15,654 nt of DNA from JANNSW01 sp031431235 (GTDB lineage: Bacteria; Pseudomonadota; Alphaproteobacteria; Rhizobiales; Hyphomicrobiaceae): the NCBI GenBank assembly GCA_031431235.1, contig JANPDA010000405.1:1-15654 (forward strand), read 5' to 3'. The translations under genes were made by a program, and so were the position numbers. Below are positions 8,801-15,654 of the stretch, piece after piece. The notes beneath the pieces were generated by a model. That model saw only the letters and a program-made list of their open reading frames with translations. It was not told the DNA's origin and did no database searches. Position 1 is the first letter of the stretch. Each line of letters opens with the position of its first letter.

Positions 8801-8986
8801 CGCAACCAGATCGGCGCCGTCGTCGGTGTGCAGCCCTTCGGCGGCGAAGGCCTGTCGGGCACCGGCCCCAAGGCCGGCGGCCCCAACTACGTCGCGAGGT
8901 TCGCGATCGAGCGCGTGCGGACGACCGACATCACCGCAACCGGGGGCAACACGGCGCTGCTCTCGATCGGATCGGGCGGGGAATAG
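5804..8986 (+). CDS. putA: Bifunctional proline dehydrogenase / L-glutamate gamma-semialdehyde dehydrogenase
   Basis: PutA oxidises proline to glutamate in two steps: an FAD-dependent proline dehydrogenase passes electrons to the membrane quinone pool, and an NAD-dependent aldehyde dehydrogenase finishes the reaction with the intermediate channelled between sites. The 1060-residue protein has, in order, an alpha-helical dimerisation region, the proline dehydrogenase barrel (VDAEEADRLDLTLQI, RLVKGAYWDSEIKWAQ at 362, FATHNAHTI, and Arg479-Arg480 in LVRRLLENGANTSFVNR), and the aldehyde dehydrogenase (ISPWNFPLAIF at 707, FTGSNETA at 785, general base Glu812 in IAETGG, nucleophile Cys846 in GQRCSA, EVFGPILHV, QPFGGEGLSGTGPKAGGP). 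It starts near the dimerisation region, with no ribbon-helix-helix domain, so it is the short, non-repressor form. The ATG at 5804 has GGAGA six bases upstream and is preferred over an in-frame ATG at 5735. Confidence 0.97.
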   Translation: MSLPALSTEADRPPLPPRDEIAADYLADEARLVAGLISRAMLTLEEKRKVEDVAKRLVHSARAGRQQHGGIDAFLNEYGLTSEEGVILMCLAEALLRIPDAETADQLIDDKMLQGNWAKHLGRSQSAFVNASTWGLMLTGRVIGLKDVGGSGPTSIVKRLVARSGEPVIRQAMRQAMRIMGDQFVYGERIEAALKRAKADEAKGYRHSYDMLGEAARTQKDSDRYFDRYVDAIEAVGKAAGSWKSRNQAELMARPGLSVKLSAIHPRFEPGKETRVRAELGPRLFRLAELSKARGLTLTVDAEEADRLDLTLQILADVLTRSELEGWNGLGLAVQAYGKRALPVLRWLKRVASLSGRRLPVRLVKGAYWDSEIKWAQERGLPDFPVFTRKTNTDVSYLAAARYLLSEPAIFYPQFATHNAHTIAAIHTMAGNLPFEFQRLHGMGEALYSDVVPADRLARPCRIYAPVGEHEDLLAYLVRRLLENGANTSFVNRLADDELPVAEIIRDPVERAEELGQKSHPLIPRPVDIFAPARRNSLGLPLTERVVREPLLERMREVLEQPIAVGPIVAGHARTDNASQRLHSPHDHRILVGAVGEASETEIEAALASARQAHDAWDRLGGPARARILDRAADLYEDNRHELMAFMVREGGKTLPNALGDLREAVDFLRYYASEARRLFAGPVELKGPTGEKNEIELRGRGVFACISPWNFPLAIFTGQIAGALAAGNAVIAKPAEQTPITAFVATRLLHRAGVPVDVLHLLPGGGGKVGAKLVSDRRVDGVAFTGSNETASLILQGLARRGGAIAPFIAETGGMNAMIVDSSALPEQVVRDAVVSAFDSAGQRCSALRVLFVQEDVAGRMLEMLTGAMSELSLGDPMDFATDIGPVIDDDAEAVLSSHKLRMQREGKTLIDLPVPAACRHGTFVAPAAFEIDAIGRLEREVFGPILHVVRFKAGHLDKVCDAINATGYGLTLGLHTRIKETIDFVSERARVGNLYINRNQIGAVVGVQPFGGEGLSGTGPKAGGPNYVARFAIERVRTTDITATGGNTALLSIGSGGE

Positions 8987-8990
8987 GGGC

Positions 8991-9142
8991 GTGTCGCGCA
9001 TTGAACCCGAAATCCTCGTCATCGGCGCCTTGCCTTCGCCTCCTCCGACATCGCCTCCAAAAATGCCGGCTGGCTCGACGGCGCCGTCAGCTCGGGCGAT
9101 GAAGCAGCTGCCGCACTCGCCCGCGTGCTGGAGCGGAATTGA
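8991..9142 (+). pseudogene. Relic of a flavin amine-oxidase-like gene (large internal deletion)
   Basis: Four bases after the putA stop, a GTG opens a frame reading MSRIEPEILVIGA, which looks like the start of an FAD enzyme just before its GxGxxG dinucleotide-binding motif. The motif never comes: the frame turns into proline-rich nonsense and stops at 9161. From 9029 a different frame reads LAFASSDIASKNAGWLDGAV followed by SSGDEAAAALARVLERN and stops at 9142. This matches the typical C-terminal FAD-contact segment of flavin monoamine oxidases (FAGxDxAxxxxGWLxGAxxSGxxAA). The two ends therefore meet out of frame near 9027-9032, with about 400 codons missing. The product cannot be functional. 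The identification rests on short stretches and would need a database search. Confidence 0.6.
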
Positions 9143-9281
9143 ACGGCATGCTCGGGTGTGACGATCGATCACGGAGCCAGCTCACGCAAGATTCGGGTGA
9201 CGAGCGCCTCCACTTGCCCTATTTCGGCGCAATGTGAGTGGCCGATCGGGCCGGCGCAACCAACAACAGAGGTCGAGGACA

Positions 9282-10106
9282 GTGGCAAATCCCGTCAAGA
9301 GCGGCAACAACGGCTCGGGCTGGCTGATCGGCTTCGCCGCCGTCGTCTCGGTCGTCGTCGGCATCGGCATCTATGGCATGAGCGGCAGCATGAGTGGACC
9401 GGCACCCGATGCTTTGATGGCCGTCAAGCCGGCTGCCGAGAGTGTCGCTGCGAGCACGACAGCGGCCAGCATCGCGAGCACGGCAGCAACGACTGCACCG
9501 GCAGCGACCACAGCGGCCGCGGCCACCGAGGCGACGATGGAGGCTCCCGTTGCCGAGTTCCCCGTCGCCGACCTGCTGGTCCCTGGTCCCCTCCCCGAGA
9601 TCGTGATCGGCCAAGCCTCCGCTCCCATCACCATCGTCGAGTACGCCTCGACCACGTGCCCGCACTGCGCCGAGTTCCACAAGACGGTGCTGCCCGGCCT
9701 CAAGTCGAAGTACATCGACACCGGCAAAGTGCGGCTCGTCTATCGCGAGTTCGCCCGCGACAATCTGGACGCTGCCGTCTACATGCTGGCGCGCTGCCTC
9801 GAGCCGTCCAAGTACATGACCTTCATCGGGGTGATGTTCGAAAAGCAGGAGGTCTGGGCCTTCGCCGATGGCGATCCACTGCCGCGCCTGCTCGATTTTG
9901 CCAAGCAGGCCGGTTTCACCGACGAGACCTTCAAGACGTGCCTCTCCGATCAGAAGCTGCTCGAAAACCTGATGAGCGTGCGCACCCGGGCGGTCGATTC
10001 GTTCAAAGTCAATTCGACACCCTCCGTGTTCGTGAATGGAGTGCGGTTCCAGGGCAACACTCTGCCTGAATTGGAGCAACTGCTGGCGAAGCTCGGGGCA
10101 AATTGA
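9282..10106 (+). CDS. Membrane-anchored DsbA-like thiol oxidoreductase (CPHC)
   Basis: The 274-residue protein has a single N-terminal membrane segment (about residues 12-32, WLIGFAAVVSVVVGIGIYGM), an alanine/threonine-rich linker to about residue 85, and a DsbA-like thioredoxin domain. Landmarks are APITIVEYASTTCPHCAEFH with Cys126-Pro-His-Cys129, IDTGKVRLVYREF, and the cis-proline loop NSTPSVFVNG (Pro247). CPHC is the active-site sequence of classical DsbA, so it probably oxidises or isomerises disulfides in periplasmic proteins. The start was set at GTG 9282, with AGAGG nine bases upstream; a GTG at 9234 is also in frame but has no clear ribosome site. It is followed after 50 bases by a paralogue and then by smc, probably in one transcript. 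Confidence 0.88.
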   Translation: MANPVKSGNNGSGWLIGFAAVVSVVVGIGIYGMSGSMSGPAPDALMAVKPAAESVAASTTAASIASTAATTAPAATTAAAATEATMEAPVAEFPVADLLVPGPLPEIVIGQASAPITIVEYASTTCPHCAEFHKTVLPGLKSKYIDTGKVRLVYREFARDNLDAAVYMLARCLEPSKYMTFIGVMFEKQEVWAFADGDPLPRLLDFAKQAGFTDETFKTCLSDQKLLENLMSVRTRAVDSFKVNSTPSVFVNGVRFQGNTLPELEQLLAKLGAN

Positions 10107-10156
10107 TAATCTCTCCACGTGATCGATCGAACCGAGGCAACGACGCTGGGGCCCGC

Positions 10157-10930
10157 GTGAGAAATAATCGTCGCCATTTCGGACTGCTCGGGCTCGCTGC
10201 AATGCTGCTGCTCGCGGGCTGCTCTGGCGGGCCGACCGGCCTCGGGGGAGCTGGTGCCACGCAGTCGACCGAAGCCCTTGCTGTCAGCGGGGCTGCGACC
10301 GGCTATTCCGGCACCCTGCCACAGGGCCCGGCTGAAGGTGGCCGGCAGGTGATCGAGCATCCGACCATGGCCGATCTGTCGATGGCGGGACCATTGCCCG
10401 AGCATGTGCTCGGCAGCGCCGATGCGCCGGTGACCGTGATCGAGTACGCCTCGCTGACCTGCCCCTATTGCCGCGCCTTCCACGAGGAGACGTTCCCCCG
10501 CGTCCGGAAAGAGCTGATCGATACGGGCAAGGTGCGCTGGATCCTGCGCGAGTTCCCGATCGGCCGTTCCTCCGGCACGGCCTGGATCGTCACGAGCTGC
10601 GCCACGGAGAAGCGGTTTTTTCCCCTTTATGAGCGTTATTTGAAGGAGCAGGCGTCCTGGGTCAGCCAGGAGGTGCGGCTCGATGCCATATTCGCCGTCG
10701 CCGCGAAAGAGGGGATGTCGCGGAGCGAATTTGACAATTGCCTCGCGAATCAAAGCATAGAGGCAGGCTTGAAATGGGTGAAGGAGCGCGGGCGCCAGCT
10801 CGGCGTCTCCGGCACGCCGACCTTTTTCTTCAACGAGACGAAGGTGCGCAGCATGCTCACCTTCGCGCAGGTGAAGGAGCTGGTCGAGGGGGCAACCGCC
10901 CCGAAGGCTGCGGCGAGTGCGTCCAATTAG
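10157..10930 (+). CDS. Predicted lipoprotein DsbA-like thiol oxidoreductase (CPYC)
   Basis: From the GTG at 10157 the product is 257 residues and begins with a textbook lipoprotein signal (RNNRRHFGLLGLAAMLLLAGC), so Cys22 should be lipidated. The rest is a DsbA-like domain: GPLPEHVLGSADAPVTVIEY, Cys102-Pro-Tyr-Cys105, IDTGKVRWILREF, and cis-Pro221 in VSGTPTFFFN. It is clearly homologous to the preceding gene over this whole domain. Its predicted site is the periplasm, attached to a membrane by lipid, where it would act on protein thiols; partners cannot be inferred. A TTG at 10103 that overlaps the upstream stop (TTGA) is an alternative start in the same frame, but it would put 18 polar residues before the signal peptide. 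The ribosome site of the chosen GTG is weak. Confidence 0.85.
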   Translation: MRNNRRHFGLLGLAAMLLLAGCSGGPTGLGGAGATQSTEALAVSGAATGYSGTLPQGPAEGGRQVIEHPTMADLSMAGPLPEHVLGSADAPVTVIEYASLTCPYCRAFHEETFPRVRKELIDTGKVRWILREFPIGRSSGTAWIVTSCATEKRFFPLYERYLKEQASWVSQEVRLDAIFAVAAKEGMSRSEFDNCLANQSIEAGLKWVKERGRQLGVSGTPTFFFNETKVRSMLTFAQVKELVEGATAPKAAASASN

Positions 10931-10951
10931 TTCTGGCCAAATTAGTTTTGG
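10923..10951 (+). repeat. Imperfect tandem 14/15-base repeat over the stop codon of the second DsbA-like gene
   Basis: CCAATTAGTTCTGG (10923-10936) is followed directly by CCAAATTAGTTTTGG (10937-10951), differing by one inserted A and one C/T change. The first copy contains the gene's TAG stop and the second copy repeats it. The second copy is also a weak dyad (CCAAA/TTTGG). The region is AT-rich against its surroundings and lies 55 bases before smc, so it could also belong to an smc promoter. Confidence 0.6.
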
Positions 10952-11005
10952 GTTGGTTCTGAGCGGCGGACGAGACCTTTCGGCCGGCCGGGCGGAAGGG
11001 ATCCG

Positions 11006-14000
11006 ATGCACATCAAGCGCCTGAGGCTGCAGGGATTCAAATCCTTCGTCGAGCCGACCGACTTGGCTGTCGAGCAGGGGTTGACCGGCGTCGTCGGCCC
11101 CAATGGTTGCGGCAAGTCCAATCTGCTCGAAGCCATCCGCTGGGTGATGGGGGAAAGCTCGCACAAGAGCATGCGCGCGTCCGCCATGGACGACGTCATC
11201 TTCGCCGGCACCAATTCCCGCCCGGCACGCAACCATGCCGAGGTTTCGATCCTCCTCGACAACTCCGCCCGCACGGCGCCGGCCGAGTTCAACGGCGCAG
11301 ACCAGATCGAGGTCGTCCGCCGCATCGAGCGCGAATCGGGGTCGTCCTATCGCGTCAACGGCGAGGAAGCGCGCGCCCGCGACATCAAGCTGCTGTTCGA
11401 GGATGCCGCGACCGGCGCCCGCTCGCCAGCGCTCGTGCGCCAGGGCCAGATCGCCGAGCTGGTCAACGCCAAGCCCGAGCAGCGCCGCCGTATCCTGGAG
11501 GATGCTGCCGGCACCGCCGGCCTCGCCAGCCGCCGCCACGAGGCCGAGCTGCGCTTCAAGGCCGCGGAAACGAACCTAGCTCGTCTTGGCGACGTGCTCG
11601 GCCAGATCACCAGTCAGATCGCCCAGTTGAAACGCCAGGCCCGAGCCGCCAAGCGCTACAAGGAGTTGGCCGGCGAGATCCGCGCTGCCGAGGCGATCGA
11701 GCGCCATCTGGCGTTCGAATCCGCCCGATTGGGGGTGGAGGCCGAGGAGGCCGCGCTTCTCGCAGTCCTGCAACTGCTCGGCAGCGCGATCGAGACAGAA
11801 TCGAAGGAAATCCGTGAGGAAGCGGCAACCGCCGACGCCTTGCCGGGCCTGCGCGAGACCGAGGTGACGCGGGCTGCCATCCTCCAGCGCCTGAGGAGCG
11901 AGGCAGCGACGCTCGAGCGTGAGGAAGCCCGCACCCGCGAGCGCAAGGCCGAGCTCGATGCCCGCATCCAGGAGGTCCGCAAGGACGAGGCGCGCGAGGC
12001 CGCGCAAGCCGAGGAGGCCCGCGCGCTGGTGGCGCGGCTGTTCGAGGAGGCCAAGCATCTGGCGGCGGCGGCCGCTGGCGATGGTGAGGCAGCCTCGATT
12101 GCCGAACGCGACGCCGCCCGCGCCCGCGCCGATCTGGAGGCGGCCGAGGCCGAGCTCGAGCTGGTGACGCTCGCGCTGGCGGACCACAAGGCCAACCGCC
12201 GGCGCCTGGAAAGCCTGATCGCGGAAGAAGCCCGCCGGCTCGACCGGCTGGAGCAGGACGCGAAGGCCGCGCAAACCGCCCTCGCCAGTCTCTCGGGCGC
12301 TGCTGGTCGTCCCGATTCCGAAGCGATGCGCCATCGGGTCGAGGAGATCGAGGCGGCGATCGAGACGCTCGAAGCCGACGCCGAGGAGCACGAGACGCGG
12401 TCGCAGCAATTGGCGCGGACACTGGAGCAGAAGCGGACCGCGAGCTCTGCCGCTCGCCTCGCCGCAGCCCGGATCACCGCGGAGGCAGGCACCCTGCGCA
12501 AGCTGTTCGCCCGACCGGCCGGCAGCACCGGATCTGGCATCATCGACAGGCTGAAGGTTGCGCCCGGCTACGAGGCGGCCTTGGGCGCAGCGCTCGGCGA
12601 GGACCTCGATGCGCCAGAGGATTCCGATGCGCCCCTCCATTGGGCCCTCGTCGAGCCCGAGCAGTCCGACCCCGCGCTCCCCGAGGGCATCGAGTCGCTA
12701 GCCGGCCGGGTCAAGGACTGCAACGTGCTGCGGCGACGACTGCTGCAGGTCGGTCTCGTCGATGCCACCGAAGGCAAGGCCCTGCAGGCGCGTTTGAGGC
12801 CAGGCCAGCTCCTCGTCAGTCGCGCGGGCGATCTCTGGCGCTGGGACGGCTACACAGCGGCCGCGGACGCACCCTCTGCCGCGGCCGTCCGGCTTGCCGA
12901 GCGCAACCGGCTCGACACGCTGGAAACCGACGAAACCGAGGCGAGCGACCAGGCCGACGCGGCGGAGCAGGCGCTCGCCGTCGCAGCCGAGACACGCGAC
13001 CGGGCGATCGCCCGCGAGAAGGAGCTGCGGGCCTTGCTGCGACGCGACCAGTCCGCGCTGCAGGAGGCACGCGAAGCGCTCGCACGGGCCGAGCGCATCC
13101 TGCGCGACGAGGCGGCAAAGCGCGCCGCCCTGTCGGATTCGCTCCGCCGTGCCGAGACGGGACTCGCCGAATCCCGCACCCGCCATCGACAGCTCGCAGA
13201 TGAGATCGCCTCAGCTCCCGACATGAGCGCTTTCGACGCCGAGCAGGACGCACGCCGCCAGAGTGCCTCGAAGCTGCGTACGGTGCTGGCCGAAGCCGAT
13301 GCACGCCTGAAGAGCCTGGAGCGCGAGCGGCGGCAGCGCGACGAGCGTGGGCGCACCATCGCCGACGAGCGGGCGCGCTGGACCGCCCGTTGCGAGGCTG
13401 CTGGCCGCCAGCTCAGCCAGCTCGCCGAGCGGCTGGTCGAGGCCCGCACGGAAACGGAAACCCTCGCCGAGTTGCCGCTGCGTCTCGCCGGGCAGCGCAA
13501 CCGTCTGGGCGACGCGATCGGGGAAGCCGAAACCGTGCGCCAGCAGGCCGCCGATACGCTGGCGCTCGCCGAAATCGCGTTGCGCGACCGCCAGAGCCGG
13601 CTGCGCGAGGTACAGACGATCCTTGCCGGCACGCGCGAGGAGCGCGCCCGCGTCGAAGTCCGCCTCGAAGCAGCCCGCGCCCGCCGCGCCGAGGAGGCCC
13701 GTCGCATCCGCGAGGCGCTCGACTGCGATCCGGCCGGCTGTCTGAAGCTCGCCGGGTTGACCGAGGGCGCTCAGCTGCCACAGCCGGCGGAGGTCGCCAA
13801 GCGCCTTGCCCGCCTGCGCGAGGACCGCGAGCGCCTCGGCGGCGTCAATCTCGCCGCCGAGCAGGAGCTGCAGACGCTCGAAGCCCAGCACGAGAGCATG
13901 GATCGCGAGCGAGCCGACCTGGAGGCTGCCATCGATCGGCTCCGCCAGGGCATCCAAAAACTCAATCGCGAGGGGCGCAAACGCCTCGAGATCGCCTTCC

Positions 14001-14464
14001 GCAACGTGAACACCCATTTCGAGCGGCTGTTCACGACGCTGTTCGGCGGCGGCGAGGCGCGTCTCGAGATGATCGATAATCCGGACGACCCGCTCGCCGG
14101 CGGCCTCGAGATCATCGCCAAGCCCCCCGGCAAGAAGCCGGCGACGCTGTCGCTGCTGTCGGGCGGCGAGCAGACCTTGACCGCGCTATCGCTGATCTTC
14201 GCGGTATTCCTGACCAACCCCTCACCGATCTGCGTGCTCGACGAGGTCGACGCGCCGCTCGATGATTCCAACGTCGACCGCTTCTGCACGCTGATGGAGG
14301 AGATGGCGCGCACGACCGACACGCGCTTCCTCGTCATCACCCACCACCCGATGACCATGTCGCGCATGCACCGCCTGTTCGGCGTGACCATGCAGGAGAA
14401 GGGCATCAGCCAGCTGGTGTCGGTCGACCTCGCGACCGCGGAGCGATTCAGGGAGGCGGGGTAG
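11006..14464 (+). CDS. smc: Chromosome segregation protein SMC
   Basis: SMC is the ATPase core of bacterial condensin, which forms ring-shaped dimers that extrude DNA loops and help separate sister chromosomes, together with ScpA and ScpB. The 1152-residue product has the full family layout: N-terminal LRLQGFKSF and Walker A GPNGCGKSN (31-39), a long coiled coil rich in Ala, Arg and Glu (about 165-490), a hinge (about 500-620, ending near GDLWRWDGYTA), a returning coiled coil (about 630-1000), signature motif LSGGEQTL (1051-1058) and Walker B VLDEVDAPLDD (Asp1079, catalytic Glu1080), then LVITHHPMTMS. No key residue is missing. ATG 11006 has GGAAGGG five bases upstream. The gene follows the DsbA-like pair after 75 bases, an order known in alphaproteobacteria. 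A hairpin with TCCAAC/GTTGGA arms at 14468-14498 directly follows the stop but lacks a T-run. Confidence 0.97.
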   Translation: MHIKRLRLQGFKSFVEPTDLAVEQGLTGVVGPNGCGKSNLLEAIRWVMGESSHKSMRASAMDDVIFAGTNSRPARNHAEVSILLDNSARTAPAEFNGADQIEVVRRIERESGSSYRVNGEEARARDIKLLFEDAATGARSPALVRQGQIAELVNAKPEQRRRILEDAAGTAGLASRRHEAELRFKAAETNLARLGDVLGQITSQIAQLKRQARAAKRYKELAGEIRAAEAIERHLAFESARLGVEAEEAALLAVLQLLGSAIETESKEIREEAATADALPGLRETEVTRAAILQRLRSEAATLEREEARTRERKAELDARIQEVRKDEAREAAQAEEARALVARLFEEAKHLAAAAAGDGEAASIAERDAARARADLEAAEAELELVTLALADHKANRRRLESLIAEEARRLDRLEQDAKAAQTALASLSGAAGRPDSEAMRHRVEEIEAAIETLEADAEEHETRSQQLARTLEQKRTASSAARLAAARITAEAGTLRKLFARPAGSTGSGIIDRLKVAPGYEAALGAALGEDLDAPEDSDAPLHWALVEPEQSDPALPEGIESLAGRVKDCNVLRRRLLQVGLVDATEGKALQARLRPGQLLVSRAGDLWRWDGYTAAADAPSAAAVRLAERNRLDTLETDETEASDQADAAEQALAVAAETRDRAIAREKELRALLRRDQSALQEAREALARAERILRDEAAKRAALSDSLRRAETGLAESRTRHRQLADEIASAPDMSAFDAEQDARRQSASKLRTVLAEADARLKSLERERRQRDERGRTIADERARWTARCEAAGRQLSQLAERLVEARTETETLAELPLRLAGQRNRLGDAIGEAETVRQQAADTLALAEIALRDRQSRLREVQTILAGTREERARVEVRLEAARARRAEEARRIREALDCDPAGCLKLAGLTEGAQLPQPAEVAKRLARLREDRERLGGVNLAAEQELQTLEAQHESMDRERADLEAAIDRLRQGIQKLNREGRKRLEIAFRNVNTHFERLFTTLFGGGEARLEMIDNPDDPLAGGLEIIAKPPGKKPATLSLLSGGEQTLTALSLIFAVFLTNPSPICVLDEVDAPLDDSNVDRFCTLMEEMARTTDTRFLVITHHPMTMSRMHRLFGVTMQEKGISQLVSVDLATAERFREAG

Positions 14465-14522
14465 GGCTCCAACCGGCCGGGCCGGCATGCGTGTTGGAGG
14501 AAACGTCCCGCGCACACCCATC

Positions 14523-14571
14523 CACCCGTCATCCCGGATCGCTGCTGGCGCAGCGTCCGGGATGACGGGTG
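14523..14571. repeat. REP-like palindrome between convergent smc and the DUF4846 gene
   Basis: A 16-base arm CACCCGTCATCCCGGA pairs perfectly with TCCGGGATGACGGGTG. Inside it, after a single bulged T, CGCTGC pairs with GCAGCG around the loop TGGC. The 49-base hairpin has the GTCATCCCGGA core that I recognise from dispersed palindromic repeats of Hyphomicrobiales genomes. Lying between converging genes, it may also stop transcription from both sides, although no T-run follows. Confidence 0.7.
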
Positions 14572-14652
14572 TTGCCGAGATGTGTTTCTCGAGAGGGGGG
14601 CTCGCATGGTCGATCGGCGGGGAAGTCGTGAAGCAAACGGCAGGATGCTCTC

Positions 14653-15507
14653 TCAGGGCCAGCGCTTCAGATCGGCAGCGGAGAACGGCTTCGACCAGTC
14701 CGGTGTCTGGAACTCGATCCCAAAGCTCGCTGGATACCAGGGCGAGCCATCCCCGGAGCCCGGGTTTTTCAGGATATGCATGTCCTGCGCCGGCATGTAG
14801 CTCTGCACCAGCAGGAAACGCCGCTCGCCGGTTTGCGGGTTGGCGGCCATGTCGGCGACCATGACCGCATGCCCCGGGAAGCCGCCCTGCACGAACACGT
14901 CCCCGATCGCCATGTCGGCGAGCGCGACCGGCTGCATTTCCTCTCCGAGCGAGTAGGTGCCGGCGTAGGAGAACACCTGCTCCAAATAGCTGCGCAGCGA
15001 GGCGTAGCTCGGGTCCGGCTGGCCGCGCTTCGACCAGGTGACCTTGGTCTTGCCCGCCTTGGGACGCATGCCCGCCGACCAGCGCGCGAAATCGACCCGG
15101 CCGCCATTCGTGTAGTTGAAGCCGATCTCGGCACGGCGGCCCTCGGCATAGAGCCATTCGGCCCGGAGCCGCATCAGCGCATCCGCGCACTGCTGCAGGT
15201 CTTTCTTGCCGGTATCGATGTCGATCACGGCATAGTCGCTCGTCGACCAGAAGCGCGGGATGCCGTTGAAGAGCTTTACCGGCGAGCCGGCCGGCTTCAT
15301 CGGCAGGCCGCGCAGCCAGGCGGGAAAGCCGTGCGGCTGGGCGTCGATGCGCTCGAAGCCGGGTGGCGGGGCAATGCGCTCGGCGAGCGTCTGGCCGGCC
15401 GGCGGTGGCGCCACCAGCCAGGGATAGGGCGACGCCCCGGCCAATGCAGGACCGATCAGGCCGGCCGACACAATGAGCGCGGCGAGAATGGATTTCCAGA
15501 ACGGCAT
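14653..15507 (-). CDS. Secreted DUF4846 family protein
   Basis: The 284-residue protein has a clear signal peptide (residues 1-23, MPFWKSILAALIVSAG through ALA), so it is exported to the periplasm. The mature part matches the DUF4846 pattern as I know it: FERIDAQPHGFPAWLRGLPM, YAVIDIDTG, QQCADALMRLRAEWLYAEGR, IGFNYTNGG, SYLEQVFSYAGTYSLGEEM, IGDVFVQGGFPGHAVMVAD and LVQSYMPAQDMHILKNP. The family has no established function; the conserved Cys (QQCAD) and the GGFPGHAV and QSYMPAQ stretches are its most characteristic parts. The ATG at 15507 has an AGG six bases upstream. The gene converges on smc and lies between two REP-like palindromes. Confidence 0.88.
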   Translation of the reverse strand: MPFWKSILAALIVSAGLIGPALAGASPYPWLVAPPPAGQTLAERIAPPPGFERIDAQPHGFPAWLRGLPMKPAGSPVKLFNGIPRFWSTSDYAVIDIDTGKKDLQQCADALMRLRAEWLYAEGRRAEIGFNYTNGGRVDFARWSAGMRPKAGKTKVTWSKRGQPDPSYASLRSYLEQVFSYAGTYSLGEEMQPVALADMAIGDVFVQGGFPGHAVMVADMAANPQTGERRFLLVQSYMPAQDMHILKNPGSGDGSPWYPASFGIEFQTPDWSKPFSAADLKRWP

Positions 15508-15575
15508 CGCGGACCTGCCCCAATTCGTTGACGAGCGTCCCTGTCAGGACAATCCGAACAACAACTGCTCAGTCT

Positions 15576-15627
15576 TCCCGGACGATCGGAGCCCTGGCCT
15601 CTCGCCAGGGCGGAGATTGATCCGGGA
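15576..15627. repeat. Second REP-like palindrome upstream of the DUF4846 gene
   Basis: TCCCGGA at 15576-15582 pairs with TCCGGGA at 15621-15627, and at the tip GCCCTGGC (15591-15598) pairs perfectly with GCCAGGGC (15604-15611) around CTCTC. The middle part pairs imperfectly. As in the palindrome at 14523, one arm reads TCCCGGATC and the other TCCCGGAC when read toward the loop, but the extra T is in the other arm, so the two elements lie in opposite orientation. The perfect tip could also be a terminator of a gene beyond the window. Confidence 0.5.
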
Positions 15628-15654
15628 TCCAGCGCGAGAAGCGGCGAAGCCGCA

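Noticed and set aside
8991..9161. The 57-codon plus-strand frame after putA taken as a small protein gene.
   Set aside because: After residue 13 the translation becomes proline- and serine-rich without pattern, while another frame over the same bases reads like the end of an amine oxidase. A gene relic explains it better.
7628..9172. A 514-codon minus-strand frame opposite the second half of putA.
   Set aside because: It is antisense to the aldehyde dehydrogenase domain with all catalytic motifs intact, and its translation resembles no family I know.
9950..11539. A 529-codon minus-strand frame opposite the second DsbA-like gene and the start of smc.
   Set aside because: It runs antisense through two well-supported genes and their ribosome sites and shows no domain.

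Overview
The window is GC-rich chromosomal DNA from a Gram-negative alphaproteobacterium, most likely of the order Hyphomicrobiales (Rhizobiales). The reasons are the dense GC-rich coding, the dsbA-type gene placed directly upstream of smc (an arrangement known in alphaproteobacteria), a short PutA without a DNA-binding domain, an exported DUF4846 protein, and intergenic palindromes built on TCCCGGA/TCCGGGA. I cannot name the genus. No tRNA, rRNA, CRISPR array, transposase or prophage gene was found.

Layout. Positions 1-5646 are read on the minus strand. From right to left they hold panC (pantothenate synthetase), an exported PQQ-type sugar/sorbosone dehydrogenase-like beta-propeller, a Phd/VapC toxin-antitoxin pair with a 4-base overlap, and a very large membrane-anchored repeat protein. 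That repeat protein runs off the left edge and contains at least seven units of 46-48 residues. A 157-base divergent region separates panC from putA. From 5804 to 14464 everything reads on the plus strand: putA (proline catabolism), a tiny relic of a flavin amine-oxidase-like gene, two consecutive DsbA-like thioredoxin-fold proteins (one membrane-anchored with CPHC, one a predicted lipoprotein with CPYC), and smc (chromosome condensation). The last gene, on the minus strand and convergent with smc, encodes a secreted DUF4846 protein. It lies between two REP-like palindromes.

How the genes fit together. Most are housekeeping genes of unrelated pathways: coenzyme A precursor synthesis, proline to glutamate oxidation, periplasmic thiol redox chemistry and chromosome segregation. 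The accessory part is the left third (PQQ enzyme, toxin-antitoxin pair, repeat protein) and the right edge. The two DsbA-like genes look like a tandem duplication whose products have diverged in membrane attachment and active-site dipeptide. The least understood item is the repeat protein at the left edge. The clearest trace of recent genome change is the amine-oxidase relic behind putA, in which the two ends of a gene are joined out of frame with nearly all of the middle missing.
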